Shown here piece by piece: positions 55,998-64,000 of a DNA stretch of 64,000 bases. This DNA is from Legionella moravica DSM 19234 (lineage in GTDB: Bacteria; Pseudomonadota; Gammaproteobacteria; Legionellales; Legionellaceae), in NCBI RefSeq assembly GCF_000423305.1, contig NZ_KE384001.1:1-64000 (forward strand), written 5' to 3'. The translations under genes were made by a program, and so were the position numbers. The notes under the pieces are model-generated. The model searched no databases. It saw nothing but the letters and a program-made list of their open reading frames with translations, and was not told where the DNA came from. Each line of letters starts with the position of its first letter. Positions within the stretch are counted from its first letter, which is position 1.

Positions 55998-57116
55998 ATG
56001 CACACAAAGCGCTTTTTTATTGGTACTGTATTCTTAATGGGGCTTTTTTTGGCAGCCTGTAAGGAAAATAAATCCGTTCAGACTGCACCTCGCTCTGTTC
56101 CTGTCGTCAAAGTTGCCTTAACTAAAATTCCACTGAAACGAACCTATATTGGCATCACTCAATCTATAGCAGAAGTGGGTATTCGCGCACGGGTTGAAGG
56201 TTTTCTTATCCAAAAGAATTTTATAGAAGGGAAGCCGGTTAAAAAAGATCAATTAATCTATGTGATTGATCCAAAACCATTTCAGGCTCAATTGGATCTA
56301 GCTAAAGGCCAGCTCGCTAAAAGTATTGCTAATATGGAATATCAGAAGGTTCAATACCTGCGATTAAAAGAGTTGGTCAAAAAAGGGGATGTGTCACAAA
56401 CCTTGTTCGACGAAACTGCCGCACGATACGGCGAAGCCCAGGCCGAAACTCTGGTACAGAAAGCCAACGTAGAAACAGCCGAGATCAATTTAGGCTATTG
56501 TTCCATGATTGCTCCTTTTGATGGAATAATTGGTAAAAAATACGTTGATGTAGGAAATCTCGTGGGATCTGGCGAGAGCACCTTACTGGCCAATATAGTT
56601 CAGTTAAATCCTATTTATGTATTATTCAGTCCAAGTGTTGAGGACTATGGAACCTTCCTTAAATATCGAAAGAACATGCCATTTCATGTTGAGGCAGTTT
56701 TGCCTTATGACAATAAATTAGTATTCAAAGGCAAAGTCGATTTAGTAAATAATCAGGCAGATACGCCTACCTCTACAATTTTGATGAGGGCGCTTGTCGA
56801 CAATCCAGCGCAATTATTGTTACCAGGAATCTATGTGAATATTACTCTTGAACTGACTAAAGAGGAGCCGTCCATACTTATTCCTGCCTCTGCAGTAACT
56901 GAATCGCAAGGTCAAAGAACAGTTTATTTAGTCAATGCAAAAAAACAGGTTGAAGTGAGTAAAATACAAACTTCCGGAATGTACAAACAACAGTATATTG
57001 TAACCTCCGGGATTAAAGAAGGCGATTTATTAATCATTAATGGGATACAAAAAGTACTACCTGATGAAGCGGTAATACCTCAGTTGCAAGAAGACCAAGG
57101 CCAAAACAATGGTTAG
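55998..57116 (+). CDS. RND efflux periplasmic adaptor lipoprotein
   Basis: A 372-residue membrane-fusion protein of the AcrA/MexA family that bridges the RND pump and an outer-membrane channel. The lipobox is LAAC with C21 as lipidation site. The lipoyl half-motif is [14 protein letters not shown]-like ([18 protein letters not shown]) near 55-72. An alpha-hairpin spans about 95-165, and the second lipoyl half [24 protein letters not shown] follows. The C-terminal beta-barrel and membrane-proximal domains are present. It overlaps the pump gene by 8 bases. No outer-membrane factor gene and no adjacent regulator are present in the window. Confidence 0.95.
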   Translation: MHTKRFFIGTVFLMGLFLAACKENKSVQTAPRSVPVVKVALTKIPLKRTYIGITQSIAEVGIRARVEGFLIQKNFIEGKPVKKDQLIYVIDPKPFQAQLDLAKGQLAKSIANMEYQKVQYLRLKELVKKGDVSQTLFDETAARYGEAQAETLVQKANVETAEINLGYCSMIAPFDGIIGKKYVDVGNLVGSGESTLLANIVQLNPIYVLFSPSVEDYGTFLKYRKNMPFHVEAVLPYDNKLVFKGKVDLVNNQADTPTSTILMRALVDNPAQLLLPGIYVNITLELTKEEPSILIPASAVTESQGQRTVYLVNAKKQVEVSKIQTSGMYKQQYIVTSGIKEGDLLIINGIQKVLPDEAVIPQLQEDQGQNNG

Positions 57117-60100
57117 GTTTTTTATATACAGACCGATTTTTGCCATGGTGATCGCTATTATGATGGTATTGGTTGGGGGCATTTGTATCTTTATTTTGCC
57201 CGTAGCTCAATATCCATCAATAGTTCCCCCGGAAGTGCAGGTTTCTGCTCAGTATATAGGCGCAGGTTCTCAAGTTGTTTCTGATACCGTTACAACCCCG
57301 CTTGAACGAAATATTAATGGCGTGGAGGGTATGATTTATATGTCTTCCAACAGTACTAATAATGGTGATTCGATTATTAGTATTACGTTTGATGTGGGTT
57401 ATGATGTAGATATAGGTGCAGTGGATGTTCTTAATAATTCAAATACTGCCAACCCCTTGCTTCCTCCTGATGTGATTCAAGCCGGTATAACCATTCAAAA
57501 AGTGTCCAGTGATATGGTTTTGGTGGTTAATCTAATCTCTCCTGACGGAACACTGGATGATGTGTTTCTTGGCAATTATGCCGACATTCATTTGACTCCG
57601 GCAATTGAGCGTATACCTGGTGTAGGTAACGTGGATAACTTTGGCCTATTGCAATATTCCATTCGAATTTGGTTAAATCCTGATAAATTGGTCAGTATGG
57701 GGATTTCTCCCCTGGACGTTATTGAAGCCGTAAAAGAACAAAACCAACAGGCCGCAGTAGGGGTTATAGGCCAACCTCCTGTTCCTCAAACCATTCCTTT
57801 TCAGTATCAGATTACTACCTTGGGCCAATTAAGCGATACGCACCAGTTTGAAGACATCATTGTCAAAACAAAAGAAAACGGACAGATAGTCCGGGTTAAA
57901 GATTTGGGGCGTGTTGAAATGGGAGCCGAAACCTACATCACTACTTCCCAACTTAATGGAAAACCTAATGCCAGTATTGGAGTATATCAATTGCCAGGAG
58001 CCAATGCGCTGCAGCTGGCAGATGGTATTAGAAAACTTATGGAGAAAATGAAAAAGGAATTTCCGAAAGGAATGGATTACACCATAGTTTATGACACAAC
58101 CAAATTTGTTAAAGAGTCTTTGAAGGAAGTAGTGCTTACCCTTTTTGAAGCTATAGGCCTCGTATTTATCGTGGTCTTTCTGTTTCTGCAAAACTGGCGA
58201 ACCACACTGATTCCTTGTATTGCAATTCCAGTCTCTTTGATAGGAACCTTCGCATTGTTTAGTATTTTTGGTTTTTCGATTAATACCTTAAGCCTTTTGG
58301 GTCTGGTACTCGCAATAGGCTTAGTGGTTGACGATGCGATCGTTGTTGTTGAGAACGTTGAGAAAAAATTGGAGGAACATGTTTCTGACATTAAAGAAGC
58401 TACTTTGTTAGCTACAAAAGAAGTTCAGGGTCCGATCATTGCAACGACTTTAATTTTGCTAGCCGTGTTTGTTCCTGTTGCTTTTATACCCGGAATGACG
58501 GGTAGTTTGTACAATCAATTTGCTCTGGCAATTGCATTTTCAGTGGCGCTTTCAGGGATTAACTCCTTAACTCTTAGCCCGGCCCTTTGCGGAGTGTTAT
58601 TGAAACAGAAAGTGGAAAATAATTTTTTTGTGTTTCGTTGGTTTGAACGAGGTTATGAAGCAACGTTAAATAAATATAAGGCCATGGTGGATTTATGCTT
58701 GAATCATAAAAAAATCGTGCTTATTATTTTTGTCGTGTTAGGTGTTGCTACAGCCTTTGTTTTCAAATCATTACCCACCGGATTTTTACCTGAAGAAGAT
58801 CAAGGCTATTTTATTACTGTGATTAAAGGACCTGATGCTTCATCTCTTTACAGAACTGAAGAGACCGTTAAAAAAGCCCTTAAAATACTGTCATCTACTG
58901 AAGGTGTTGCCAATATCCTCAGTATTAATGGATTCAATATTATTGATGGAATCAATCAACCTGATACTGCCGTACTGTTTGTGATATTAAATCCTTGGTC
59001 GGAACGGACAACTCCTGATTTAAGCGCAGTAGGAATTATGAAGAAAGTTCAAGCTCAGTTTAATAATATTAACGATGCCAGGATAGGTGTAGTAAACGCC
59101 CCAACCATTCCAGGGCTGGGATCGGTAGGAGGTTTTCAGCTTGAAATAGAAGATGTGAATAATCAGGGCGTAGAGCAATTAGCCGCAGTTGTTAATCAGT
59201 TTGTCGAGGAAGCCAATAAAGATCCTGCGATAGGGGGATTATTTTCTGACTTGTCTGCACAGGTACCTCAGTTGTTTTTGAATATAGATCGAACAAAAGC
59301 CAAGGCTTTAAATGTATCCATTAACGAGTTACTGGTTACCTTACAGACTTATTTGGGATCGTATTATGTTAACAATTTCACCAAATACGGACAAACATAT
59401 AGAGTAATGGTCCAGGCCGAGGGCAATTCAAGGGCGGAAGTAACGGACATCAGCAAGCTCTATGTTAAAAGCGATACTGGTGCCATGGTGCCTTTAAGCA
59501 GTTTATTAAAAGTTGAATATACTAACGGAGCCTATAATATTCCCCATTACAATTTATATACTGCGGCGAATCTGAACGGTGCTCCAGGGCCAGGTTATAG
59601 CTCGGGTCAGGCATTGACTGCAATTGAACATTTAGCAGCTCAAAAACTACCTAAGGGTTATGAAATGGAGTGGACGGGTATTACCTACCAACAATTAAAA
59701 GCCGGTAATATGGCTACATTAATTTTTATGCTGTGTCTGGTTTTCGTCTTTCTGTTTCTTGCTGCTTTATACGAGAGCTGGACCATGCCCTTTATGATTT
59801 TGCTTGTAGTTCCTCTCGCGCTTTTAGGGGCGGGATTAGCGCTCTTGTTACGCAATCTGGATTTGGATGTGTACGCGCAAATTGGCTTGATTTTATTAAT
59901 TGGCCTTGCGGCTAAAAACGCTATTTTGATTGTAGAATTCGCCAAAGAAAAACGGCTGACAGGTGCGTCCATCATTGATTCAGCAAGGGAAGCAGCGGCA
60001 TTACGTTTAAGACCTATTTTAATGACTGCCTTTGCGTTTATTTTTGGTGTATTACCTTTGGCAACGGCTACAGGCGCTGGTGCAGCCAGCCGTCATTCTA

Positions 60101-60240
60101 TTGGCACTACAGTCATGGGCGGCATGCTGGTCGCAACGGTATTAAGTCTTTTGGTTGTTCCTGTTTTTTATGTGGTTATTGAAACCTTACGAGAAAAAAA
60201 TACAAAAATAGTCACTAAGAGTGGTGAATTTGGCGATTAA
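57109..60240 (+). CDS. RND multidrug efflux pump, HAE1/AcrB family
   Basis: A 1043-residue proton-driven inner-membrane pump. [21 protein letters not shown] is the first helix. The proton-relay aspartates are in [18 protein letters not shown] (D407, D408 by count), and the partner lysine in [19 protein letters not shown] near 936. The periplasmic porter repeats and [14 protein letters not shown] are conserved. All features of an active drug pump are present, including the [10 protein letters not shown] docking segment. It ends 33 bases before a miniature ISAs1 element. Substrates cannot be read from the sequence. Confidence 0.97.
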   Translation: MVRFFIYRPIFAMVIAIMMVLVGGICIFILPVAQYPSIVPPEVQVSAQYIGAGSQVVSDTVTTPLERNINGVEGMIYMSSNSTNNGDSIISITFDVGYDVDIGAVDVLNNSNTANPLLPPDVIQAGITIQKVSSDMVLVVNLISPDGTLDDVFLGNYADIHLTPAIERIPGVGNVDNFGLLQYSIRIWLNPDKLVSMGISPLDVIEAVKEQNQQAAVGVIGQPPVPQTIPFQYQITTLGQLSDTHQFEDIIVKTKENGQIVRVKDLGRVEMGAETYITTSQLNGKPNASIGVYQLPGANALQLADGIRKLMEKMKKEFPKGMDYTIVYDTTKFVKESLKEVVLTLFEAIGLVFIVVFLFLQNWRTTLIPCIAIPVSLIGTFALFSIFGFSINTLSLLGLVLAIGLVVDDAIVVVENVEKKLEEHVSDIKEATLLATKEVQGPIIATTLILLAVFVPVAFIPGMTGSLYNQFALAIAFSVALSGINSLTLSPALCGVLLKQKVENNFFVFRWFERGYEATLNKYKAMVDLCLNHKKIVLIIFVVLGVATAFVFKSLPTGFLPEEDQGYFITVIKGPDASSLYRTEETVKKALKILSSTEGVANILSINGFNIIDGINQPDTAVLFVILNPWSERTTPDLSAVGIMKKVQAQFNNINDARIGVVNAPTIPGLGSVGGFQLEIEDVNNQGVEQLAAVVNQFVEEANKDPAIGGLFSDLSAQVPQLFLNIDRTKAKALNVSINELLVTLQTYLGSYYVNNFTKYGQTYRVMVQAEGNSRAEVTDISKLYVKSDTGAMVPLSSLLKVEYTNGAYNIPHYNLYTAANLNGAPGPGYSSGQALTAIEHLAAQKLPKGYEMEWTGITYQQLKAGNMATLIFMLCLVFVFLFLAALYESWTMPFMILLVVPLALLGAGLALLLRNLDLDVYAQIGLILLIGLAAKNAILIVEFAKEKRLTGASIIDSAREAAALRLRPILMTAFAFIFGVLPLATATGAGAASRHSIGTTVMGGMLVATVLSLLVVPVFYVVIETLREKNTKIVTKSGEFGD

Positions 60241-60262
60241 TTAACTCTTAGTCTGTATCTTC

Positions 60263-60272
60263 GCCTGTTATT
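60263..60272 (+). repeat. Target-site duplication, left copy
   Basis: GCCTGTTATT at 60263-60272 is repeated exactly at 60983-60992, flanking the element at 60273-60982. Ten bases is within the range I recall for ISAs1-family insertions. Confidence 0.8.
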
Positions 60273-60982
60273 CACGGCTGTCCCATTAAAAATGTGACGT
60301 CTTTCCGAGCGTAGCGAGGAATCTCCTGCAAATTGGCACAATCTGAATTAATGCATTAATTATCATTACCTTTTAAACTCTTTTTTTTTACAAGGAATTT
60401 AATGATGTCATCAGAAGATGTACCTGGATTTTTATATCATTTCGACACGCTCGAAGATCCAAGAATTGATAGAAAGAAATTGTATCCTTTAACGGAACTA
60501 TTATTTGTTGTTATCTGCGCTAACCTATGTGGAGCTCAGAGTTGGCGTGATTTAAAAACCGTTATTATGCTTGAATCACGTGTTTCTTCCGGTGGACATA
60601 CAGCCATAGAACAGCGCTACTTTATCAGCAGCTTGGCTGCAAATGCGAAACAAATTGCTCAGACTATTCGTAGTCACTGGGCTGTCGAGAACAGTCTACA
60701 TTGGGTCTTAGACGTTACATTACGTGAAGATGATTCTCGCGTACGCAAAGATCATGCTCCTGAAAATATGGTGATGGTTCGGCATATTATTTTGAACAGG
60801 TTACAAAATACCAAAAAGAAATTTAAGGATATGAGCATTAGGCGCCTGCAGAAAAAGGCTGGCTGGGGAGACTCAACTCTTGATATGATTTTAATGGCCA
60901 CATTTTAATGGGATCGTGCAACCTTGCAGGAGATTCCTCGCTACGCTCGGAAAGACGTCATATTTTTAATGGGACAGCCGTG
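60273..60982 (+). mobile_element. Miniature ISAs1-family element with 59-bp inverted repeats
   Basis: 710 bases. Left repeat 60273-60331 and right repeat 60924-60982 match at 58 of 59 positions and begin CACGGCTGTCCCATTAAAAA. Each arm holds the inner GAGCGTAGCGAG-type sequence. Inside is one frame, an internally deleted ISAs1 transposase. A perfect 10-bp target duplication flanks the element, so it moved as a unit. A full ISAs1 element would be about 1.2-1.4 kb. Movement would require transposase in trans. Confidence 0.88.
60402..60908 (+). pseudogene. Internally deleted ISAs1 transposase (in-frame fusion)
   Basis: A 168-codon frame with a good ribosome binding site (AAGGAAT). Residues 1-51 (FLYHFDTLEDPRIDRKKLYP; LLFVVICANLCGAQSWRDL) are the ISAs1 N-terminus. 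From KTVIMLESRV onward it is the C-terminal third (YFISSLAANAKQIAQTIRSH; HWVLDVTLREDDSRVRK; RHIILNRLQ). Roughly 200 residues carrying both catalytic aspartates of the DDE site are missing, yet the join is in frame. The product could be made but should be catalytically dead. It might bind ends or act as an inhibitor, which is speculation. Confidence 0.85.
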
Positions 60983-60992
60983 GCCTGTTATT
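60983..60992 (+). repeat. Target-site duplication, right copy
   Basis: GCCTGTTATT, identical to 60263-60272, immediately after the right inverted repeat of the miniature ISAs1 element. Confidence 0.8.
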
Positions 60993-61055
60993 CACGCATC
61001 AAGACAATACTATTAATTTATGATAACTTTGTTTCTTTTTTGATTGGATGAAATC

Positions 61056-61391
61056 ATGGTAATGACTTATGACGATTTTGAAAAAATTGAATTACGATCC
61101 GGTACTGTAGTTAAAGTTGAAGAGTTTCAACGCGCCAAAAAGCCTGCTTATAAAGTCTGGGTAGATTTTGGGAATGACATAGGCGTATTACAAACCTCTG
61201 CTCAGATAACGGTGCATTATACCCCCGAAACTTTATTGGGGCGTTCAGTTGTAGGCTGTGTTAATTTGGGTGAAAAAAATATAGCGGGATTTATTTCGCA
61301 ATTTCTATTGGTTGGATTTTCGGATGAACAAGGTGCTATTTGTTTGGTTACGACTGATCCGAAAGTACCTAATGGACAAAAACTGCATTAA
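61056..61391 (+). CDS. csaA: CsaA-like tRNA-binding-domain protein
   Basis: 111 residues from the ATG at 61056. An upstream TTG at 61044 is in frame, but GGATGA lies just before the ATG. A single EMAP/Trbp111-type OB-fold: FEKIELRSGTVVKVEEFQRA at the start, PAYKVWVDFGNDIGVLQTSAQIT in the middle, and LGRSVVGCVNLGEKNIAGFISQFLLVG, matching CsaA dimers. CsaA binds tRNA-like structures and has been reported as a secretion-related chaperone. Length is normal for the family. Followed by a strong hairpin. Confidence 0.9.
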   Translation: MVMTYDDFEKIELRSGTVVKVEEFQRAKKPAYKVWVDFGNDIGVLQTSAQITVHYTPETLLGRSVVGCVNLGEKNIAGFISQFLLVGFSDEQGAICLVTTDPKVPNGQKLH

Positions 61392-61476
61392 TTGATGTCT
61401 TATCCTCTGTTCAGGGCAATGTGAGGATTGTTGGTTTTTGAAACCCCTGGAAAATGAGATATATGATTTTTAGTTT

Positions 61477-61539
61477 TTAACTCATGAAACCATCTTCATT
61501 CAGGAGGTTCCTGATGAACATGGTTTCTTGATGAGTTAA
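61477..61539. terminator. Long imperfect hairpin between convergent genes
   Basis: TTAACTCAT, GAAACCAT and TTCAT on the left arm pair with ATGAA, ATGGTTTC and ATGAGTTAA on the right arm, with small bulges and a short loop around AGGTT. The stem is over 25 bp. T-rich stretches lie on both outer sides (TTTTT at 61474-61478; CTGTTTTAG at 61541-61549), so it could terminate csaA and the minus-strand gene ending at 61546. Confidence 0.6.
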
Positions 61540-61545
61540 TCTGTT

Positions 61546-63282
61546 TTAGATTGTAGAGGCTATGTTTTGATTAGGCTCTTGGCTGAAATCAATATGCTCC
61601 AGGGTACTTGTAATCGTATCTTTCAAAACATGTACTGCCTGGGCAACATCATCTGCCGCGGTTCTCGTCTTTTTGAAAAACTGAGGTGTCGTTCCTAAAC
61701 TGAGTATATAGATTCCCCAGTTTGCGATAGACCTCAATACATCAACAACAGCAGTTACTCCTGAACGATTGCCCTCAAGTTGTTTAATAGCCTGTTTACC
61801 TGCATCGCAACACTCTTTAAAAAACGCATTAAAATCATTGGCTGTAATCTCTTCAATTTGCTTGCTTATCGATGGGTTGCTCACTAGATACAAATGGGTT
61901 TCTTTTGCCTTTTGAATGGCAGTATAAAACTCTACCAAGACGACATTTGCCTTTTGATTTTTGTTTGGATCGAGCGTGTTAATCAAAGCTTCTATATTGT
62001 TAAATGTCGGAATGCCAAAACCTAAAGACTCCAGTCGATTTTTTCGTTGTGGCATGCCATCCAAAACTTTTTGAACTTGATTATTGATAAATTGATAGAG
62101 CTTTTTGACATCCATGGACAATTGCAGTCCGCCTTGTTGACTTAATTGAGCGTAGAGTTGGGTCAATAATTGATCGCGTGCCTGGGTTTCCAACTCATCT
62201 TGAACGGAACAATTTGAATAGACAATATCTACAATAATCTGATGCAAAAACTCAGGACTTGCTGTTAAAGCTTCGAGATCAGCGGGGGATTGCTCCAACG
62301 CTACTTCAATATATTCTTTCGCGGCAGGAAAGGCTTTGCTTAACAAAAAAAGCTTGCAGAGTTGTTCTGTATGTTGAGTATCATTTTGTTCATTCTGCTG
62401 GGATACCCTTGAGAAGAATTTTTCAACCTGCTTATCAGAAATGGTGTATGTACCAAGGCGCCTCGTTCTCAGCGTCTTTAACTCATTGTCCAGTTTGAAA
62501 ATGTTATCAATACCATTAAGTAAATCTGCATCCACTTCTCTTGTTGCTTTTAAATCATGCAAACGAGTTTTTAGCGTTTCACTGCTTAATTCTATTGGGT
62601 GATGTGCAATTAATGCTGAAATCATTTCTGAGCGCTCTTCATTGCTCAAGACGTTGGCAAAAGGTTGAGTAGAGGACTGCGAATTTATATAGTTAACAAA
62701 TAAAGAGAACAGGGTGTTCTGATTGGTATGCCCCATGTCCCGCATGTTGATTGACAATTTAAAGAGCTCATTCGCAATAGGATCTTTATCCGATAAACCA
62801 TTCTCTGCCAGATGGATTTTTAATTTGGTCACGGTGGCATGAACAAAAATCCTGATAGACTCGGGCAAATTAGCGATTGAATTGTTTAATTGTTCCAACT
62901 GATTTAATCGTTGGTGATAAAAACTGGACCATAAATTGGGGTGGTCTTTCAACCGAATATACATCGATTCAACCTGTTCCTTATTCATGGCAAATGGTTT
63001 GATTAATGTGACCAAACGATCCAGTTCCTGGATAATCAATGCCTTTCTACTTAAGGTATCCAAGTCAGGACATTTCCCCATTTTACTGGCTTCTTCTATG
63101 GTTTCGAACGTATTTAACTGCCCGCTTTCATCTACTCCTTTTATCCAGTCAATTTCTGTTTGGAAATCAACCCTAATACCCTGATGCAAATGTTCCGGAT
63201 CAATCTGTTCCAAAGTTCTTACAATAAAGCTCATTTTTCCAACAACTTGGCCGTGATATAATTCTTTAGGGAGATTATGCAT
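61546..63282 (-). CDS. Unrecognised helical protein, effector candidate
   Basis: A 578-residue, almost wholly alpha-helical protein with no signal peptide. Repetitive leucine-rich amphipathic helices suggest an elongated scaffold. A hydrophobic segment lies near 509-535 (VVDVLRSIANWGIYILSLGT) followed by FFKKTRTAADDVAQAVHVL and a short acidic tail. This C-terminal layout (hydrophobic helix, FF, then polar helix) resembles that of the ankyrin protein at 15387-17861. A clear sigma-70 promoter lies upstream (63323-63351). The ATG at 63282 has a weak ribosome binding site (AGGTG). No family recognised; a translocated effector is plausible but inferred. Confidence 0.75.
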   Translation of the reverse strand: MHNLPKELYHGQVVGKMSFIVRTLEQIDPEHLHQGIRVDFQTEIDWIKGVDESGQLNTFETIEEASKMGKCPDLDTLSRKALIIQELDRLVTLIKPFAMNKEQVESMYIRLKDHPNLWSSFYHQRLNQLEQLNNSIANLPESIRIFVHATVTKLKIHLAENGLSDKDPIANELFKLSINMRDMGHTNQNTLFSLFVNYINSQSSTQPFANVLSNEERSEMISALIAHHPIELSSETLKTRLHDLKATREVDADLLNGIDNIFKLDNELKTLRTRRLGTYTISDKQVEKFFSRVSQQNEQNDTQHTEQLCKLFLLSKAFPAAKEYIEVALEQSPADLEALTASPEFLHQIIVDIVYSNCSVQDELETQARDQLLTQLYAQLSQQGGLQLSMDVKKLYQFINNQVQKVLDGMPQRKNRLESLGFGIPTFNNIEALINTLDPNKNQKANVVLVEFYTAIQKAKETHLYLVSNPSISKQIEEITANDFNAFFKECCDAGKQAIKQLEGNRSGVTAVVDVLRSIANWGIYILSLGTTPQFFKKTRTAADDVAQAVHVLKDTITSTLEHIDFSQEPNQNIASTI

Positions 63283-63684
63283 AGATACACCTATAACTTT
63301 ATTACCGAATAATTCTGGTCAAATAATATCAAATGTGAGGTTTTTTTACAATATAATTGTTAGCTTTGTTTCCTTATTGTTTCATATTTGTTAAATATTT
63401 ATGAGGAACAATATTAATTTGTTTCTGATTAATGAAATTCAGGTTCAGTTTTATCGGCCAACGTGTGTTTAAGGACGATACTTTTTAATAATGTAAATCA
63501 GGTTTTATGAATTGTTAAAAAGTGAGCTTTTTTTAGAGGGGTTTACGGAATCTATAGGCCCTGTTTCATTTAGAGGCATCAAGTTGTTATCCTCCTCTAA
63601 CAGATTCTCATAGATGAGTGGTAGGGCGTCAACCTTAAGCTGACATCCTACCTAAGTAAAGACTTATTTTATTGAGTGAGTAGA
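63283..63684. other. Intergenic region between two minus-strand genes
   Basis: 402 bases. It contains the promoter at 63323-63351 and a hairpin at 63620-63652 (GGTAGG and CCTACC outer arms, GTCA and TGAC inner arms) without a T-run, possibly ending the permease transcript. No ORF or RNA gene recognised. Confidence 0.5.
63323..63351 (-). promoter_or_regulatory. Probable sigma-70 promoter
   Basis: On the minus strand, TTGTAA (63346-63351) and TATTAT (63323-63328) are separated by 17 bases, about 40 bases before the start codon at 63282. Confidence 0.5.
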
Positions 63685-63999
63685 CTATTGTGGCGGAAAT
63701 AAATCCTGAAACTTAATACGACTTTTAACGTGTAAGGCTTTACGTCTGTCTTTTGACAAATCAAATAATTTATAGATGATGATGGGAAATACAAAGCTTA
63801 CTATGCCGATACCAAAAGCCAGTTTATACATGGGATCTTTATTCAACACCAGGAAAAATAAAGCAAACAACATCAGGATCACCGCTATTATTCCAGTATA
63901 AGGAGAGTAAGGCGTAACATAGCGTAGATCTTTAATACTATAACCCGCTTGATAGAGCCTGTTTCTAAAGCTGATTTGTGAAAGACATAATGAAATCCA
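63685..63999 (-). CDS. Amino-acid permease, C-terminal part (cut by window edge)
   Basis: The frame is open to the window end, giving about 104 C-terminal residues. The visible sequence runs from WISLCLSQISFRNRLYQAGY through RYVTPYSPYTGIIAVILMLF and a last hydrophobic helix to KDRRKALHVKSRIKFQDLF. The pattern (SxxxxRxRL, then P-Y-SP-Y before two final helices) is that of APC-superfamily AAT-type amino-acid permeases. A GTG at 63882 is internal, not a start. Substrate unknown. Confidence 0.75.
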   Translation of the reverse strand, partial: WISLCLSQISFRNRLYQAGYSIKDLRYVTPYSPYTGIIAVILMLFALFFLVLNKDPMYKLAFGIGIVSFVFPIIIYKLFDLSKDRRKALHVKSRIKFQDLFPPQ

Positions 64000-64000
64000 G

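Noticed and set aside
57829-58391. Antisense frames of 100-120 codons inside the RND pump gene
   Set aside because: Shadows of the conserved pump reading frame.

Overview
The window looks like a chromosomal segment of a Legionella species, L. pneumophila or a close relative. This is inferred from the AT-rich composition, the housekeeping genes, several large unrecognised proteins with Dot/Icm-effector-like layouts (ankyrin repeats, coiled coils, C-terminal hydrophobic segments), a near-consensus PmrA-type box, and Legionella-style insertion-sequence debris. No tRNA, rRNA or CRISPR array was seen.

Layout. 1-5 kb: the tail of an IS4-type transposase and two large unrecognised minus-strand proteins. 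5.1-7.5 kb: era-recO-pdxJ. 7.6-15.2 kb: a small membrane protein with a possibly sequestered ribosome binding site, a POT-like transporter, a Bax-inhibitor-1 family protein, a nitrilase-tldD pair, and an apparently frameshifted GNAT-type gene behind the PmrA-like box. 15.4-17.9 kb: an ankyrin-repeat effector candidate. 18.1-25.1 kb: an unusual minus-strand cluster. It encodes a threonine-synthase-like PLP enzyme with a zinc ribbon, a PduX-like GHMP kinase, an FAD amine/amino-acid oxidase and an adenylation-carrier-reductase protein. Together they suggest a small-molecule pathway I cannot match to a known product. 25.4-33 kb: a patatin phospholipase and acyl-CoA synthetase pair, a DASS-type transporter and mfd.

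33.2-34.3 kb is a tandem duplication. It holds two IS4 remnants, each flanked by inverted repeats with GC-rich palindromes, and three related copies of the tail of the neighbouring amino-acid permease gene. 34.3-39.2 kb is a minus-strand run: secreted hydrolase-like protein, DUF4785-like protein, rmuC and the permease. ligA follows, then a peptide-importer operon without an ATPase gene (its binding protein has a C-terminal membrane anchor), then dnaE.

49.7-55.8 kb: an effector-like membrane protein, then a three-gene glycan operon: a decaprenyl-phosphate phosphoribosyltransferase-like UbiA protein, a GT-C glycosyltransferase and a CapD/WbpM-type dehydratase. The first two recall the mycobacterial arabinofuranose donor/transferase pair. 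56-60.2 kb: an RND efflux pump. 60.27-60.98 kb: a miniature ISAs1 element with 59-bp inverted repeats, a 10-bp target duplication and an internally deleted transposase still in frame. The window ends with csaA, another effector-like protein and the 3' part of an amino-acid permease.
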